DNA of 64,000 nt, from the NCBI GenBank assembly GCA_964343355.1, contig CAYFJC010000001.1:1-64000 (forward strand), read 5' to 3'. This document shows, piece by piece, positions 29,096 through 38,849 of this stretch. Both the position numbers and the translations under genes were made by a program. The stretch's first letter is position 1. The number at the start of each line of letters is the position of its first letter. The notes below the pieces were generated by a model. It was not told where the DNA came from. It did no database searches and saw nothing but the letters and a program-made list of their open reading frames with translations. The DNA is from MED-G78 sp964343355 (GTDB lineage: Bacteria > Pseudomonadota > Gammaproteobacteria > Magnimaribacterales > D2472).

Positions 29096-31217
29096 ACTCA
29101 TTTTCATCATAGATTCTAACATTAAGTTCAATTGCTTTTTTTAATTTTGATCCAGCATTCTCTCCTGCTATAACAAAATTAGTTTTAGATGAGACGCTAG
29201 AGGAGACTTTAGCTCCTTTTAATATAAGGTTTTCTTTAATTTCATCTCTTGAATAATTATTAAGCTTGCCTGTCAGTACAACTTGAACTCCATTTAAAGG
29301 CATATTTGCCAAATCAACTTCGGCTATTTTTATTATATCTAGCTCTTGGATTAGTCTTGGTAATAATGATTGAGCAAAGTCAGTTTTAATATAATTGATA
29401 ATATTACTAGCGACTTTGGGACCTATATCATCAATACCCAATAGATGGTCAAAATCCGCATCAAGAAACAAATCGATGTTTGTATATTCCTGAGCTAAGT
29501 TTCTGGAAGTTGCTTCGCCGACCTCTGAAATACCTAATGAATATATGAGTTTGTGCAGATCAACTCTTCTTGAGCTCTCAATAGAGCTTAAAAGTTTTGT
29601 AATGGATTTTTGACCAAAGCCATCCATTTCCATCAGTTCATTTTTAAAAGCTTTAAGATTGTATATATCTGCAACATCTTTTAAAAAACCTTTTTTATTA
29701 AAAGTATTAATAATTTCTTGGCCTAAGCCCTCTATATCAAAAGCTTTTCTAGAAACAAAGTGCACAATATTTCCCTTAACAATTTCAGGGCAAGTAAACT
29801 CTGCTGAGCACTTAACAAATGCTGCCTTATTTTTTATCTCTTTGACTGAGTAATCATTAACTTCTTTGGAAATAAAGTAATTAGCTTCAATCTCAGAGCC
29901 AAACTTTTTAATCTGCTGATCATTTTTGCCTTTAACCACTACCCAATCCGAAGCATTTTCATTTAAAGTGCTCGAACCGCATGCTGGACATACAGCTGGA
30001 ATATCTACTTTAGACGAGTTAGATAGCCTTTTAGATAGAACTACTTTAATAATTTGCGGTATGACGTCTCCAGCTCTTCTTATAATAACTGTATCCCCAA
30101 CTCTTGGATCCAACCTCTTTACCTCATCTATATTATGTAAAGTGCAATTACTTACAATAACACCTCCAACTTTAACTGGTTTTAATCGAGCAACTGGAGT
30201 TAGGATTCCAGTTCTCCCAACTTGAAAATCAATTGACTCAATTGAAGTGGTTGCTTCCTCGGCAGGAAATTTGTGAGCTATAGCCCATCTAGGCGATCTT
30301 GATACTTCCCCCAGCTTAGACTGATAACTAAGGTTATTAACTTTATAAACAACGCCATCAATATCGAAAGGTATCCTTTCTCTATTTTCGAGTATCTCCT
30401 CATAATATTTAAGACACCCATCAATATCTGTAACTTTTTTATTTAGAGGATTAATAGGCAACCCAAACTCTTTTAGCATTGAAAAAAATTCATCTAAGCT
30501 ACTAATATTAATATCTTGAATCTCTCCAATGCCATGTGCAATAAAAGATATGGGTCTTTGGCTGGTAATCTTTGAATCAAGTTGCCTAAGACTTCCAGCA
30601 GCCGCATTTCTTGGATTAGCAAATATTTTTTGATCGTTCATTAATGCATTCTTGTTAAGCTTAATAAAATCTTCTTTGGATATATAAACTTCACCCCTAA
30701 CCTCAAGATAGCTAGGTATTTCATACTTATTACTTATTAGCAGTTTTTGAGGGATGGATTTGATCGTTTTAATATTAGATGTTACATCCTCACCCTTAAT
30801 TCCATCTCCTCTTGTAGCACCGGTAGTTAAAATTCCATTGATATATATTAATGAAATTGCTGCACCATCCATTTTAGGCTCACAAAAGACTTTGTAGTTT
30901 TCAATATCAATAAGACGCTTATTTACTCTAGTAAAGAAATCAATCAACTCCTCTTTATTAAAGACATTAGCAAGGGAAAGCATTTGTTTTTTATGGTTAT
31001 AGCTTTCAAAACTATCTAGGGGAGTTGATCCAACTCTTTGGCTTGGAGATTCAGGGGTGATAAAGTCTGGATTGAGAGATTCTAGATCAATGAGCTCGCT
31101 AAAAAGAAGATCATACTCACTGTCACTTATCTCAGGATCATCTAAAACATAATAATTATAATCATGCTTTCTAATTGAATCTTTTAAAGCTTCATACTTT
31201 GATTTCTTATCTTGCAT
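29058..31217 (-). CDS. ligA: NAD-dependent DNA ligase
   Basis: The ATG at 31217 lies 5 nt after zipA; a GTG at 31235 is an alternative. The 719-residue product has the Ia domain, the adenylation Lys115 in CEPKMDG, an OB fold, a four-Cys zinc finger (Cys410, Cys413, Cys470, Cys476), helix-hairpin-helix repeats and a C-terminal BRCT domain. It seals nicks in replication and repair using NAD+. It is longer than E. coli LigA (671), mainly through about 42 extra residues inside the zinc-finger loop. Location after smc and zipA matches gammaproteobacterial gene order. Confidence 0.95.
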   Translation of the reverse strand: MQDKKSKYEALKDSIRKHDYNYYVLDDPEISDSEYDLLFSELIDLESLNPDFITPESPSQRVGSTPLDSFESYNHKKQMLSLANVFNKEELIDFFTRVNKRLIDIENYKVFCEPKMDGAAISLIYINGILTTGATRGDGIKGEDVTSNIKTIKSIPQKLLISNKYEIPSYLEVRGEVYISKEDFIKLNKNALMNDQKIFANPRNAAAGSLRQLDSKITSQRPISFIAHGIGEIQDINISSLDEFFSMLKEFGLPINPLNKKVTDIDGCLKYYEEILENRERIPFDIDGVVYKVNNLSYQSKLGEVSRSPRWAIAHKFPAEEATTSIESIDFQVGRTGILTPVARLKPVKVGGVIVSNCTLHNIDEVKRLDPRVGDTVIIRRAGDVIPQIIKVVLSKRLSNSSKVDIPAVCPACGSSTLNENASDWVVVKGKNDQQIKKFGSEIEANYFISKEVNDYSVKEIKNKAAFVKCSAEFTCPEIVKGNIVHFVSRKAFDIEGLGQEIINTFNKKGFLKDVADIYNLKAFKNELMEMDGFGQKSITKLLSSIESSRRVDLHKLIYSLGISEVGEATSRNLAQEYTNIDLFLDADFDHLLGIDDIGPKVASNIINYIKTDFAQSLLPRLIQELDIIKIAEVDLANMPLNGVQVVLTGKLNNYSRDEIKENLILKGAKVSSSVSSKTNFVIAGENAGSKLKKAIELNVRIYDENEYESILKNPSKYI

Positions 31218-31221
31218 AAGC

Positions 31222-31845
31222 TTAGGCGAAGTCACTCACTTGCTTTAATCTAGAAGCCTCTTGAGCAGTTGATTTAATATGAGAGATCATTTGTTTTGTT
31301 AAAGGGAGTCTATTTCCGTCACAAATACTTGCATGAAAGTTTTCACTAAACTGCGTTGCGAAATCCAACATTAAATTAACTGTAAGAATGGCATCATTGA
31401 CATCATTGAGGTCTGCAGCAAGTAGAATCGCATGAGATTTAGTTTCCGTATCAAAGGTTCCTGGTTTAAGAGCATTAGCAACTCTAAATATTTCCTTATT
31501 ATTATTTGTATAGGAAAAATACCCATTACGAAGTTTTGCATTGTAATTTGAAAGAAAGCCAAATAATTGATCCATATCATAAAGAGAAGTATCCATTGAG
31601 ATTAGATTGAATATGACGAGCTCTTGCTCATATTCTTTAGAATCTTTAGATTGTTCTGAGAAATTAAAAGATGACTGAGCAACACGATCAATATCATCTT
31701 CAACATCCTCATAAATATCAGGGATTTCTTCAATTTGAACTTTTAAATCATTGGAACTGGCTATCTTTTTTAGAAAAAAGAAGGTGATTACTAAAAATAG
31801 TATGATCGAAAGACCAATTAAATATATATCTGAATTAGCCTGCAT
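31222..31845 (-). CDS. zipA: Cell division protein ZipA
   Basis: This 207-residue protein has an N-terminal membrane anchor (about 8-27) and a short acidic linker (about 30-70). The C-terminal FtsZ-binding domain shows QELVIFNLISMDTSLYDMDQLFGFL, FRVANALKPGTFD and LTVNLMLDFATQF. It tethers FtsZ to the inner membrane. The linker is far shorter than in E. coli ZipA (328 residues) and lacks its Pro/Gln-rich region. Its start lies directly behind the smc stop. This ortholog places the host in Gammaproteobacteria. Confidence 0.9.
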   Translation of the reverse strand: MQANSDIYLIGLSIILFLVITFFFLKKIASSNDLKVQIEEIPDIYEDVEDDIDRVAQSSFNFSEQSKDSKEYEQELVIFNLISMDTSLYDMDQLFGFLSNYNAKLRNGYFSYTNNNKEIFRVANALKPGTFDTETKSHAILLAADLNDVNDAILTVNLMLDFATQFSENFHASICDGNRLPLTKQMISHIKSTAQEASRLKQVSDFA

Positions 31846-34836
31846 TTAATCTGTATTAGCCAGCTCTAATGCTTCATTAACATCTACTGATACTAATCTA
31901 GATACCCCGGCCTCTTGCATAGTAATACCCATCAGGTGATCACTTCTCTCCATGGAAACTTTATTATGGGTAATAAAAATAAATTGGATGGTTTTAGACA
32001 TCTCTTCGACCATATTTATTAATCTTTGAGTATTTAAATCATCTAGTGGGGCATCAACCTCATCAAGCATACAAAATGGTGCTGGGTTTAGTTCAAATAT
32101 AGAAAATACTAAAGATAATGCTGTAAGCGCTTTCTCACCCCCAGATAGTTGAGATATAGATGCATTCTTTTTACCTGGAGGTCTTGCCATTAATACCACG
32201 CCTCCATTTAAAGCATCATCATCCTGCAAAGTTAGCTCTGCAAATCCTCCTCCAAAGAGGATAGGAAAAACTTCCTTTAATCTGCTGTTAACCGCATCAA
32301 AGCTATCTTTAAATCTTGATTTTGTTTCAACATCAATTTTTTTAATAGCTCCAGTTAGCTTATCTAATGCTTCGGTAAGTTCATTGTATTGCTCTTCTAA
32401 TTTCTCGCCTCTTTTTGATTCTTCAGCAATCTCATCAGGAGCTGCTAGGTTAATTGCACCAAGTCTAATAATTTTAGCCTGAATATCTGTAAGCTGATCT
32501 TCGATATCTTTAATAACTAAATCTTCATAATCTTCATAATTTATATCTTCTATGTTAATTCCAGATTTCTTTATTCTTGCATTAGCATTTTCTAAATTAA
32601 TCTCATAGGTCTTAAGTTCTAGTTTTATATTGGTAACTTTTTCAGAAATAGCTCTGAGGTCTAATTCGGCAACTGATCTTTTATTTTCAAGATCTCGAAG
32701 CTCTTGATCAACTTTTGATTGTTCCTGTCTTATATTTACAAGTACTCCTTCGGCAGAAGAGCTTTTTTGAACAAGCTCAGCAATACTTTGCTCTAATGTT
32801 TGTTTTTTACTTTCCGTTTCAGTAATTATTTTAGATAAATCATTTTGTCTTGTTAAATACTCGTCAGGAGAAGCAAGATTGACAGAGCCTAGAGCTGAAA
32901 TACTTTCTTGAATTTTCTCTAATGAACCTTCTAGCTCTAATAAATTCATATCTTTAAATTCAGAGGAATTAAGCTCAGCTGGATTAATGCCCTCTTTGGT
33001 TAAGGCGTGAGAAGCATTCTCTAGATTTACTTCAAAAGTTCTTAATTCAAGCTTTAATGAATTTATTTGTGATTCAAGAGTTCTTAAATCAGCTGCTGCA
33101 ACAGAACGCTTATTTTCCATTTCTCTTATAAGCTCATCTGCTTGTGTTCGCTTGCCTCTAAATTCCTCTAACTCAATCTCGATACTAGATTTACTTTGGA
33201 CTAATTCGCCTAACTCTCTTTCAGTTATAGACTTTTTCTCAGCATTTTCCTTGAGTAGCGTGGATAAACTATTTTGTCTATTAAGGTACTCATCCGTAAG
33301 AGATTTAGATTGAGCTGAAGCAATATTTAATATTTGAATTAATTGGTCCTTTAACTCAATAGCTTTTTGATAAATTCCATCACTTCCAGAACCCATTGTT
33401 TTAAGGGTATCAATAATCATATCCAGTAAATTGATAGCTTTCTCTTTGGGACTTAAGTTATCAATATCAGCCTCTTCTTCTAGCGCCTTTGCATAACTCT
33501 CTTTAGCTTTTTCCAAGTCTATTTTGCTTTGAACTTCAATCTTATTAAGATTTCTAAGATCAGCTTCATGCATAGCTATATTAGAACTAATTGAAGATGC
33601 AGAAGATCTGGCTGCCTCAAATCCAGATGCAACGGAAGCATGGCTTTCTTTTACTTCTGTTAATCTTGATTGCTGTAAATCTAGCTCAGTAGTTTTTTCT
33701 GCAATACTTAGCTCTAGTGGTGATATTTTTAGATTAAGTTCTGCTTTTTTATCTAAAGCTTCTAGTGCTTTTAAGATAGAGATATTTAACTTTAATTCCT
33801 TCTCTTTAGGCGTTAAATTTTCAAAAGTTGACTCTTTTTCTATAGCTTTTGCATAACTCTCTTTAGCTCTTTCTATATCTGATTTGCTCTGTATAAGTGT
33901 TTTAGTTTCATTTTGAAGATCGGCTTCTTGCCTCGCTATATCAGCACCTACTGCATAAAAGTTCTTTTGAGCTTCGTCATAGGATGCTCTTACAGACTCA
34001 TGCTCAGTTCTATATTTATCTATTTGTGATTGCTTGGTCTTGGCTTCTGCATCCTTAATAGTTTGATCTCTTAGGGTTACATCTAATTTTTTTTGCAACG
34101 CATCTCTATTATTTTTAGCTTCGAGAGAAAATAATATAGCTACCTTTAATTCATTTTCTTTTTCTTCAGCTTTAAGTTGATTGTATTTTTCTGCGGCATT
34201 AGCTTGACCCTCAAGGCGTCTAATTAATCTTGAGATTTCATCTTTAATATCCTTAACTCTTGATAAATTTTCTTTTGTTTTCTTAATTCTTTGCTCAGTT
34301 TCTTTTCGTCTTTCTCTGTATTTAGATACTCCTGCTGCCTCTTCAATATGGACCCTTAATTCTTCCGGCTTTGCGCTAACCAAATTAGAAACCATTCCTT
34401 GTTCAATAATTGCATAGCTATTAGGACCAAGGCCTGTGCCTAAAAATAGATCTTGAACATCTTTACGTCGACATTTTGTGCTATTAATAAAATAGGTAGA
34501 CTGGCTATCTCTAGTCATTAAGCGCTTGATTGATATTTCATTATAAGCAGCATACTCACCACCTAATTTCCCACTTGAGTTATCAAATAGAAGTTCAATA
34601 CTACATTGACCAGATGGTTTTCTTAAGTCTGAGCCATTGAAGATGACATCGGACATTGAGTCGCCTCTAAGGTTCTTAGCTGATAGCTCACCTAGAACCC
34701 ATTTAACAGCATCAATTACATTAGATTTACCACAACCATTTGGGCCAACAACTGCCACCAAATTTGTAGGAAAAGATATTCTCGTGGGGTCCACGAAACT
34801 TTTGAAACCAGCCAGTTTAATATGTTTAAGCTGCAT
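31846..34836 (-). CDS. smc: Chromosome segregation protein SMC, apparently hingeless
   Basis: This 996-residue ATPase has an SMC N-head with Walker A GPNGCGKS (31-38). The C-head has the signature LSGGEKALTALSL and Walker B FCMLDEVDAPLDD. The arms are two coiled coils of about 310 residues each, as in normal SMC. The hinge, about 170 residues in the middle of usual SMCs, is not visible; only a short Gly/Ser turn near residue 482 is present. The N-arm holds a tandem duplication with a 120-residue period (Tyr328/Tyr448). The C-arm has one with an exact 143-residue period (517-659 and 660-802). The protein should act in chromosome compaction. Usual length is about 1160-1200. Confidence 0.9.
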   Translation of the reverse strand: MQLKHIKLAGFKSFVDPTRISFPTNLVAVVGPNGCGKSNVIDAVKWVLGELSAKNLRGDSMSDVIFNGSDLRKPSGQCSIELLFDNSSGKLGGEYAAYNEISIKRLMTRDSQSTYFINSTKCRRKDVQDLFLGTGLGPNSYAIIEQGMVSNLVSAKPEELRVHIEEAAGVSKYRERRKETEQRIKKTKENLSRVKDIKDEISRLIRRLEGQANAAEKYNQLKAEEKENELKVAILFSLEAKNNRDALQKKLDVTLRDQTIKDAEAKTKQSQIDKYRTEHESVRASYDEAQKNFYAVGADIARQEADLQNETKTLIQSKSDIERAKESYAKAIEKESTFENLTPKEKELKLNISILKALEALDKKAELNLKISPLELSIAEKTTELDLQQSRLTEVKESHASVASGFEAARSSASSISSNIAMHEADLRNLNKIEVQSKIDLEKAKESYAKALEEEADIDNLSPKEKAINLLDMIIDTLKTMGSGSDGIYQKAIELKDQLIQILNIASAQSKSLTDEYLNRQNSLSTLLKENAEKKSITERELGELVQSKSSIEIELEEFRGKRTQADELIREMENKRSVAAADLRTLESQINSLKLELRTFEVNLENASHALTKEGINPAELNSSEFKDMNLLELEGSLEKIQESISALGSVNLASPDEYLTRQNDLSKIITETESKKQTLEQSIAELVQKSSSAEGVLVNIRQEQSKVDQELRDLENKRSVAELDLRAISEKVTNIKLELKTYEINLENANARIKKSGINIEDINYEDYEDLVIKDIEDQLTDIQAKIIRLGAINLAAPDEIAEESKRGEKLEEQYNELTEALDKLTGAIKKIDVETKSRFKDSFDAVNSRLKEVFPILFGGGFAELTLQDDDALNGGVVLMARPPGKKNASISQLSGGEKALTALSLVFSIFELNPAPFCMLDEVDAPLDDLNTQRLINMVEEMSKTIQFIFITHNKVSMERSDHLMGITMQEAGVSRLVSVDVNEALELANTD

Positions 34837-34869
34837 TGATATGAAAAATTTATTAAGCTTTATATTAAA

Positions 34870-35655
34870 CTATTGTGAGTTTACAAACCAATCTTTTTCA
34901 CTAATTTTTGCACTAAATAATGCTTTATTTGTAGAGATTTTTATAGGAAATATGGAGGAAGAAAAACTCATGCTATTTTGACAATTTACTAAGCTATTTA
35001 GAAGGATATCCTCATCATTAATCAAAGCTGAAGCTAAATCAAAACCAGGTATAAGCGCATCTTCATTGGTAAGTAAAATATTTGATGTACTTGAATCTTT
35101 ATATAATTGTTGTGCAATGGGAACAGCCGGTCCATCTTTGATAAAGGCTGTAAATTTTATGGATATAAAATTGCATGTTTTTGGAATAGTGAAACTGGTA
35201 TTTATTGTTGAAAAAGCAAACTCTGGAAATTTTTTATCTCGAAGAATGCTGTATAAAGCATAAAATCGAATTTGAAGATCTGCATCTTTAAAAATTGGCT
35301 CTGCAAATTCTACAAACTGCTCAGCTGTAATTAAGCTATTGTTATTAACAGCAAACAAAATAATCTCTTCTAGCCAAAGAATCTTTTTATCATTATCAAT
35401 AGATAAAATAAAATCGTTAAAATATTCATCCTCAAGCTCTGTATTTTCGTACACAGCGACCTTTATCTCATCTGATAGCATTAGCTCATGAACAGACCCA
35501 AGGATAGAAAATTTACTAGTAAAGCCGAAAAGAGCTAAGCCTAATACAATAAAAGAACAACTAAAAACAAAGACTTTGTTGGAAGATTCTCTTGCAAGCA
35601 AAAAACCAACTATTGGAAAAAATGCTAAAAGGATTATTAGATAAAAAATTATCAT
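34870..35655 (-). CDS. ccmI: CcmI-like cytochrome c maturation protein, shortened
   Basis: This 261-residue protein has two N-terminal transmembrane helices (about 2-20 and 28-48), as in CcmI/CycH. The C-terminal part has a segment IKDGPAVPIAQQLYKDSS that resembles the GPPMPLAV-like region of CcmI. The TPR-rich middle of classical CcmI (about 400 residues) is reduced to roughly 80 residues. In family terms CcmI holds apocytochrome c for heme attachment. It overlaps ccmH by 4 nt. Function is inferred mainly from location and topology. Confidence 0.6.
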   Translation of the reverse strand: MIIFYLIILLAFFPIVGFLLARESSNKVFVFSCSFIVLGLALFGFTSKFSILGSVHELMLSDEIKVAVYENTELEDEYFNDFILSIDNDKKILWLEEIILFAVNNNSLITAEQFVEFAEPIFKDADLQIRFYALYSILRDKKFPEFAFSTINTSFTIPKTCNFISIKFTAFIKDGPAVPIAQQLYKDSSTSNILLTNEDALIPGFDLASALINDEDILLNSLVNCQNSMSFSSSIFPIKISTNKALFSAKISEKDWFVNSQ

Positions 35656-36029
35656 CCTAGTCTTCTTCTAAAAATAAAACCTAAAAAAATAATTGCAAGA
35701 AACGCAAAAGGTCCAAACCATAATATATAAGTTGAGGTATTAACTTCAGGATCATATAAGACTCCACTGCCGAACCTATCTTTTGCATACTGTTTAATGT
35801 CTTTATCTGAATAGCCATTATTAATGAGTTCTGCAATCTTATTTTTTAGATCTTCTGATACAGGAGCATTTGAGCTTGCTATAGATCCACTAGTACATTT
35901 AGGACATCTAACTTCATGAATTAATTTATAAAATCTTTGCTCATCAGCTTCTGAGTTAAATGTATAAACCTCAGAGGTAAAACCAATAGATGATAAAAAT
36001 ATACAGCTTAATAGAATTATTTTTTTCAT
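35652..36029 (-). CDS. ccmH: Cytochrome c maturation protein CcmH
   Basis: This 125-residue protein has a signal peptide (1-19), the redox motif RCPKC (Cys42, Cys45) and a helix with KNKIAELINNGYSDKDIKQYAKDRFG. A C-terminal membrane anchor and an Arg-rich end follow. CcmH keeps apocytochrome CXXCH thiols reduced. It overlaps ccmG by 4 nt (ATGA). Confidence 0.92.
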   Translation of the reverse strand: MKKIILLSCIFLSSIGFTSEVYTFNSEADEQRFYKLIHEVRCPKCTSGSIASSNAPVSEDLKNKIAELINNGYSDKDIKQYAKDRFGSGVLYDPEVNTSTYILWFGPFAFLAIIFLGFIFRRRLG

Positions 36030-36550
36030 TTGAACATCTTATTTTCTTTGATAATTGGAATAAAAACTTTATCCCAGATAGCTTGGTTTACTTCTCCACT
36101 GTAGTGAACTAGTACAACTCCATCTTTAATTAAAAAGGTTTCAGGAGCACCTGTTACACCCATATCTAAAGCTAATGAGCCTTTTAAATCATGAAGATTA
36201 AAATTATAAGGATTACCGAAGGAATTCAGCCAATTAATAGCATCAATCGATTCATCTTTGTAGTTTAGTCCTGTCACCCTAACGCCTTCAGAGTTTAATT
36301 TCATTAAAAAGCCATGTTCAATTCTGCATGTTATGCACCAGCTAGCCCAAACATTAAGTAATAGCTCATTACCTAAGTCTTCTTTTGTGTAAAATGAATC
36401 TGAATTAAGTGCCTCTAATTCAAAATTGGGAACATTAAAATTTTTAAAATTAGCTCCAGGGTAAAACTTATCTTCAGTTAATAAATTATAAAAAAATAAA
36501 ATGCCTACAATTGGAATAATTAAAATAGAAAATCTTAACAAGGTATTCAT
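36026..36550 (-). CDS. ccmG: Thiol:disulfide interchange protein CcmG/DsbE
   Basis: This 174-residue protein has an N-terminal membrane anchor and a thioredoxin domain with WASWCITCRIEH (Cys72, Cys75) and a GVTGAPETF cis-Pro loop. The Glu in the extended helix and GAPETF are typical of CcmG. It reduces apocytochrome c or CcmH in the periplasm. It overlaps ccmF and ccmH by 4 nt each. Confidence 0.93.
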   Translation of the reverse strand: MNTLLRFSILIIPIVGILFFYNLLTEDKFYPGANFKNFNVPNFELEALNSDSFYTKEDLGNELLLNVWASWCITCRIEHGFLMKLNSEGVRVTGLNYKDESIDAINWLNSFGNPYNFNLHDLKGSLALDMGVTGAPETFLIKDGVVLVHYSGEVNQAIWDKVFIPIIKENKMFK

Positions 36551-38445
36551 TTTCTTTTAAGTCTCTCTGTGAGGGCTACAAAACCTCCAATACACATAAT
36601 TGCAGCTGCAATCCATATCCATCTAATCAGATAATTGTATTGTATATTCACTACCCAATTACCATTATCCAACTGATCTCCAAGTGTCATATAAATATCT
36701 TTATAAGGTGTTATTTTGATAGCTGATTCAGATGTAATTTGACCTCTTATAAAATATTTTCTTTTTTCAGGGAACATGAAAAAGGTTTTATTTGGAGTGT
36801 AAATATTTTTTACAGAAAACTTTGCTCTTACCGAGTCATAGTTAGGCTCATTTATTAAATCAAAATCTATTAAGTAAAATTCATAATCGCTGCCTTTGTA
36901 GGTCTCTCCAGGCTTTATATTTATAATTTTTTCATAACTTAAAGAAGCATTTAGAGCGGTTGCAAGTATAAGAACTCCCAATCCAATATGAGCTATTGCG
37001 CTTGATTTGTTAAAATATGATTTTTTGATCATGCTATCGACTATAAGAAAGAAATATCTTATTAAGATTAATAGGCCAGAAAATAAACCACCTATAAACC
37101 ACCATTGGAAATCTTGATATATATACGAGATACAAATAGATGCAGCAGCTGCAATTAAAATAGACATTGATAAAAAGCTTTTAAGATTTAATAGTTTTGA
37201 GCTTCTTTGCCATAAGCTACCTACTGAGAAGACTAAAAAAATTGCTGCCAAAAATGTTAATGGCGCGAAAATAGTATTGTAGTAAGGAGGTCCTACGCTT
37301 ATTCGCTCATCGTATAGGTAGTCAAATATTAATGGGTACATGACTCCAAGCATTACTGCAAAAATTGCAGCAGCAAAGAGAATATTATTAATTGAAAGAA
37401 ATGATTCTTTTGATTTAGCTACAACAAGATTTTTAGAGATTAGTTGAGGCAGTCTATATACATAAAATGCCAAAGAAGTTGTTATTAATACTGCAGAGAA
37501 GGCTAGAAGGTATAAACCTCGTTGCGGATCATTAGCAAAAGCGTGAACACTATCTATTATTCCTGAACGAACAATAAATGCTCCAAATAAACTTAAAGAA
37601 AATACTGAGATAGATAATAAGATTGTCCAGCCTCTTAAAACCTTGGATTTAGAAGATACATAAAGTGAATGGATTAATGCAGTTCCAGCAAGCCAGGGCA
37701 TGAGTGCAACATTTTCAACAGGATCCCAAAACCAGTAACCACCCCAACCAAGCTCATAATAGGCCCACCAGCTTCCAAGAGAAATTCCTATAGTTAGAAG
37801 AATCCAAGCAGCTAAACTCCATGGTCGGATAACATCCTCCCAATTAATCTGCATATCTCCTTTAATAAGAAATGCTGTGTTATATGCAAATGCTATAACA
37901 AAACCAACATAGCCTAGATATAAAAATGGTGGATGTATTACAAGAGCTGGATCTTGAAGAACTGGATTGATATCTGCTCCATTTATAGGTGCTATTGGAA
38001 GAATTGTTTCAAATGGGTTTGAGGTAAATAGTAAAAAGATTAAAAAACCAAAAATAATAAAAGCTAAAACACCTATAGCAGGTGCTTTTAATAAATCATT
38101 TTTAGATAATGAATAATTAAATAATTGACTCCACCCAGCTAAGAATAGTATCCATAAGAACATTGAACCCTCGTGAGCAGACCAGATGGAAGAAATTTTA
38201 TAAAAAGTTGGTAAGTCTTTATTGGAATGTTCGGCTATGTATCTTATAGAGAAATCGCTTTGAATTGCTAACCAGACATAGAGAAGAAACGAGATAAAAA
38301 TAAAATAAAATCCATAACTAAAGACTCTGTTTACAAGCAATTCTAGATTGTGATTACCTTGATAGGTTCGTATAGAAAAAATGAAAGCAAGAAAGAATAA
38401 TCCTGCGCTCAGAATTGAAAAAAAATGCGATATTTCGCCTATCAT
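36547..38445 (-). CDS. ccmF: Heme lyase subunit CcmF
   Basis: This 632-residue integral membrane protein has about 14 helices and the WWD heme-handling signature around WGGYWFWDPVENVALMPWL. There is a large C-terminal periplasmic domain with a closing helix. His residues in HEGSMFLW and HPPFLYLG match the conserved heme-contacting His of CcmF. It attaches heme from CcmE to apocytochrome c. It overlaps ccmE by 4 nt. Confidence 0.95.
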   Translation of the reverse strand: MIGEISHFFSILSAGLFFLAFIFSIRTYQGNHNLELLVNRVFSYGFYFIFISFLLYVWLAIQSDFSIRYIAEHSNKDLPTFYKISSIWSAHEGSMFLWILFLAGWSQLFNYSLSKNDLLKAPAIGVLAFIIFGFLIFLLFTSNPFETILPIAPINGADINPVLQDPALVIHPPFLYLGYVGFVIAFAYNTAFLIKGDMQINWEDVIRPWSLAAWILLTIGISLGSWWAYYELGWGGYWFWDPVENVALMPWLAGTALIHSLYVSSKSKVLRGWTILLSISVFSLSLFGAFIVRSGIIDSVHAFANDPQRGLYLLAFSAVLITTSLAFYVYRLPQLISKNLVVAKSKESFLSINNILFAAAIFAVMLGVMYPLIFDYLYDERISVGPPYYNTIFAPLTFLAAIFLVFSVGSLWQRSSKLLNLKSFLSMSILIAAAASICISYIYQDFQWWFIGGLFSGLLILIRYFFLIVDSMIKKSYFNKSSAIAHIGLGVLILATALNASLSYEKIINIKPGETYKGSDYEFYLIDFDLINEPNYDSVRAKFSVKNIYTPNKTFFMFPEKRKYFIRGQITSESAIKITPYKDIYMTLGDQLDNGNWVVNIQYNYLIRWIWIAAAIMCIGGFVALTERLKRK

Positions 38446-38849
38446 TGACTAGGTATCTCAATATTAGGTGGCATATAGTTCTCGTCATGCTTGGCAAAGA
38501 TATTTTCCGCGATAAGTCTATTATCAATAATCATTCCATAGGCAACTATGCCACTACCTTCTTTAAATAAATCAGGCACAACTCCATTATAAGAAACATT
38601 AATTGAATTACTAAAATCAGTGATATTGAAAGATATATTTGTACCGTCCCTAATAACAGACTGCTTTTGAACCATTCCACCCAGCTTTACTCTTTTATTG
38701 TTAGGTATTTCAGCATTGATAATTTCTGAAGGTGTATAAAAATAATCCAAGTTCGAATTGAGTGCTGAAAGTATTAAGTAAACACCTAAAAAGGAAGTAG
38801 CAATTAAGGCCAATACAGAGGCTAATCTTTTTTTTCTTATCTTATTCAT
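38442..38849 (-). CDS. ccmE: Heme chaperone CcmE
   Basis: This 135-residue protein has one N-terminal membrane helix and an OB-fold domain. The heme-binding motif is AKHDENYMPP with His121 as covalent heme ligand and Tyr125 as axial ligand. It passes heme from CcmC to CcmF. It starts 8 nt inside the ccmD end. Confidence 0.95.
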   Translation of the reverse strand: MNKIRKKRLASVLALIATSFLGVYLILSALNSNLDYFYTPSEIINAEIPNNKRVKLGGMVQKQSVIRDGTNISFNITDFSNSINVSYNGVVPDLFKEGSGIVAYGMIIDNRLIAENIFAKHDENYMPPNIEIPSQ

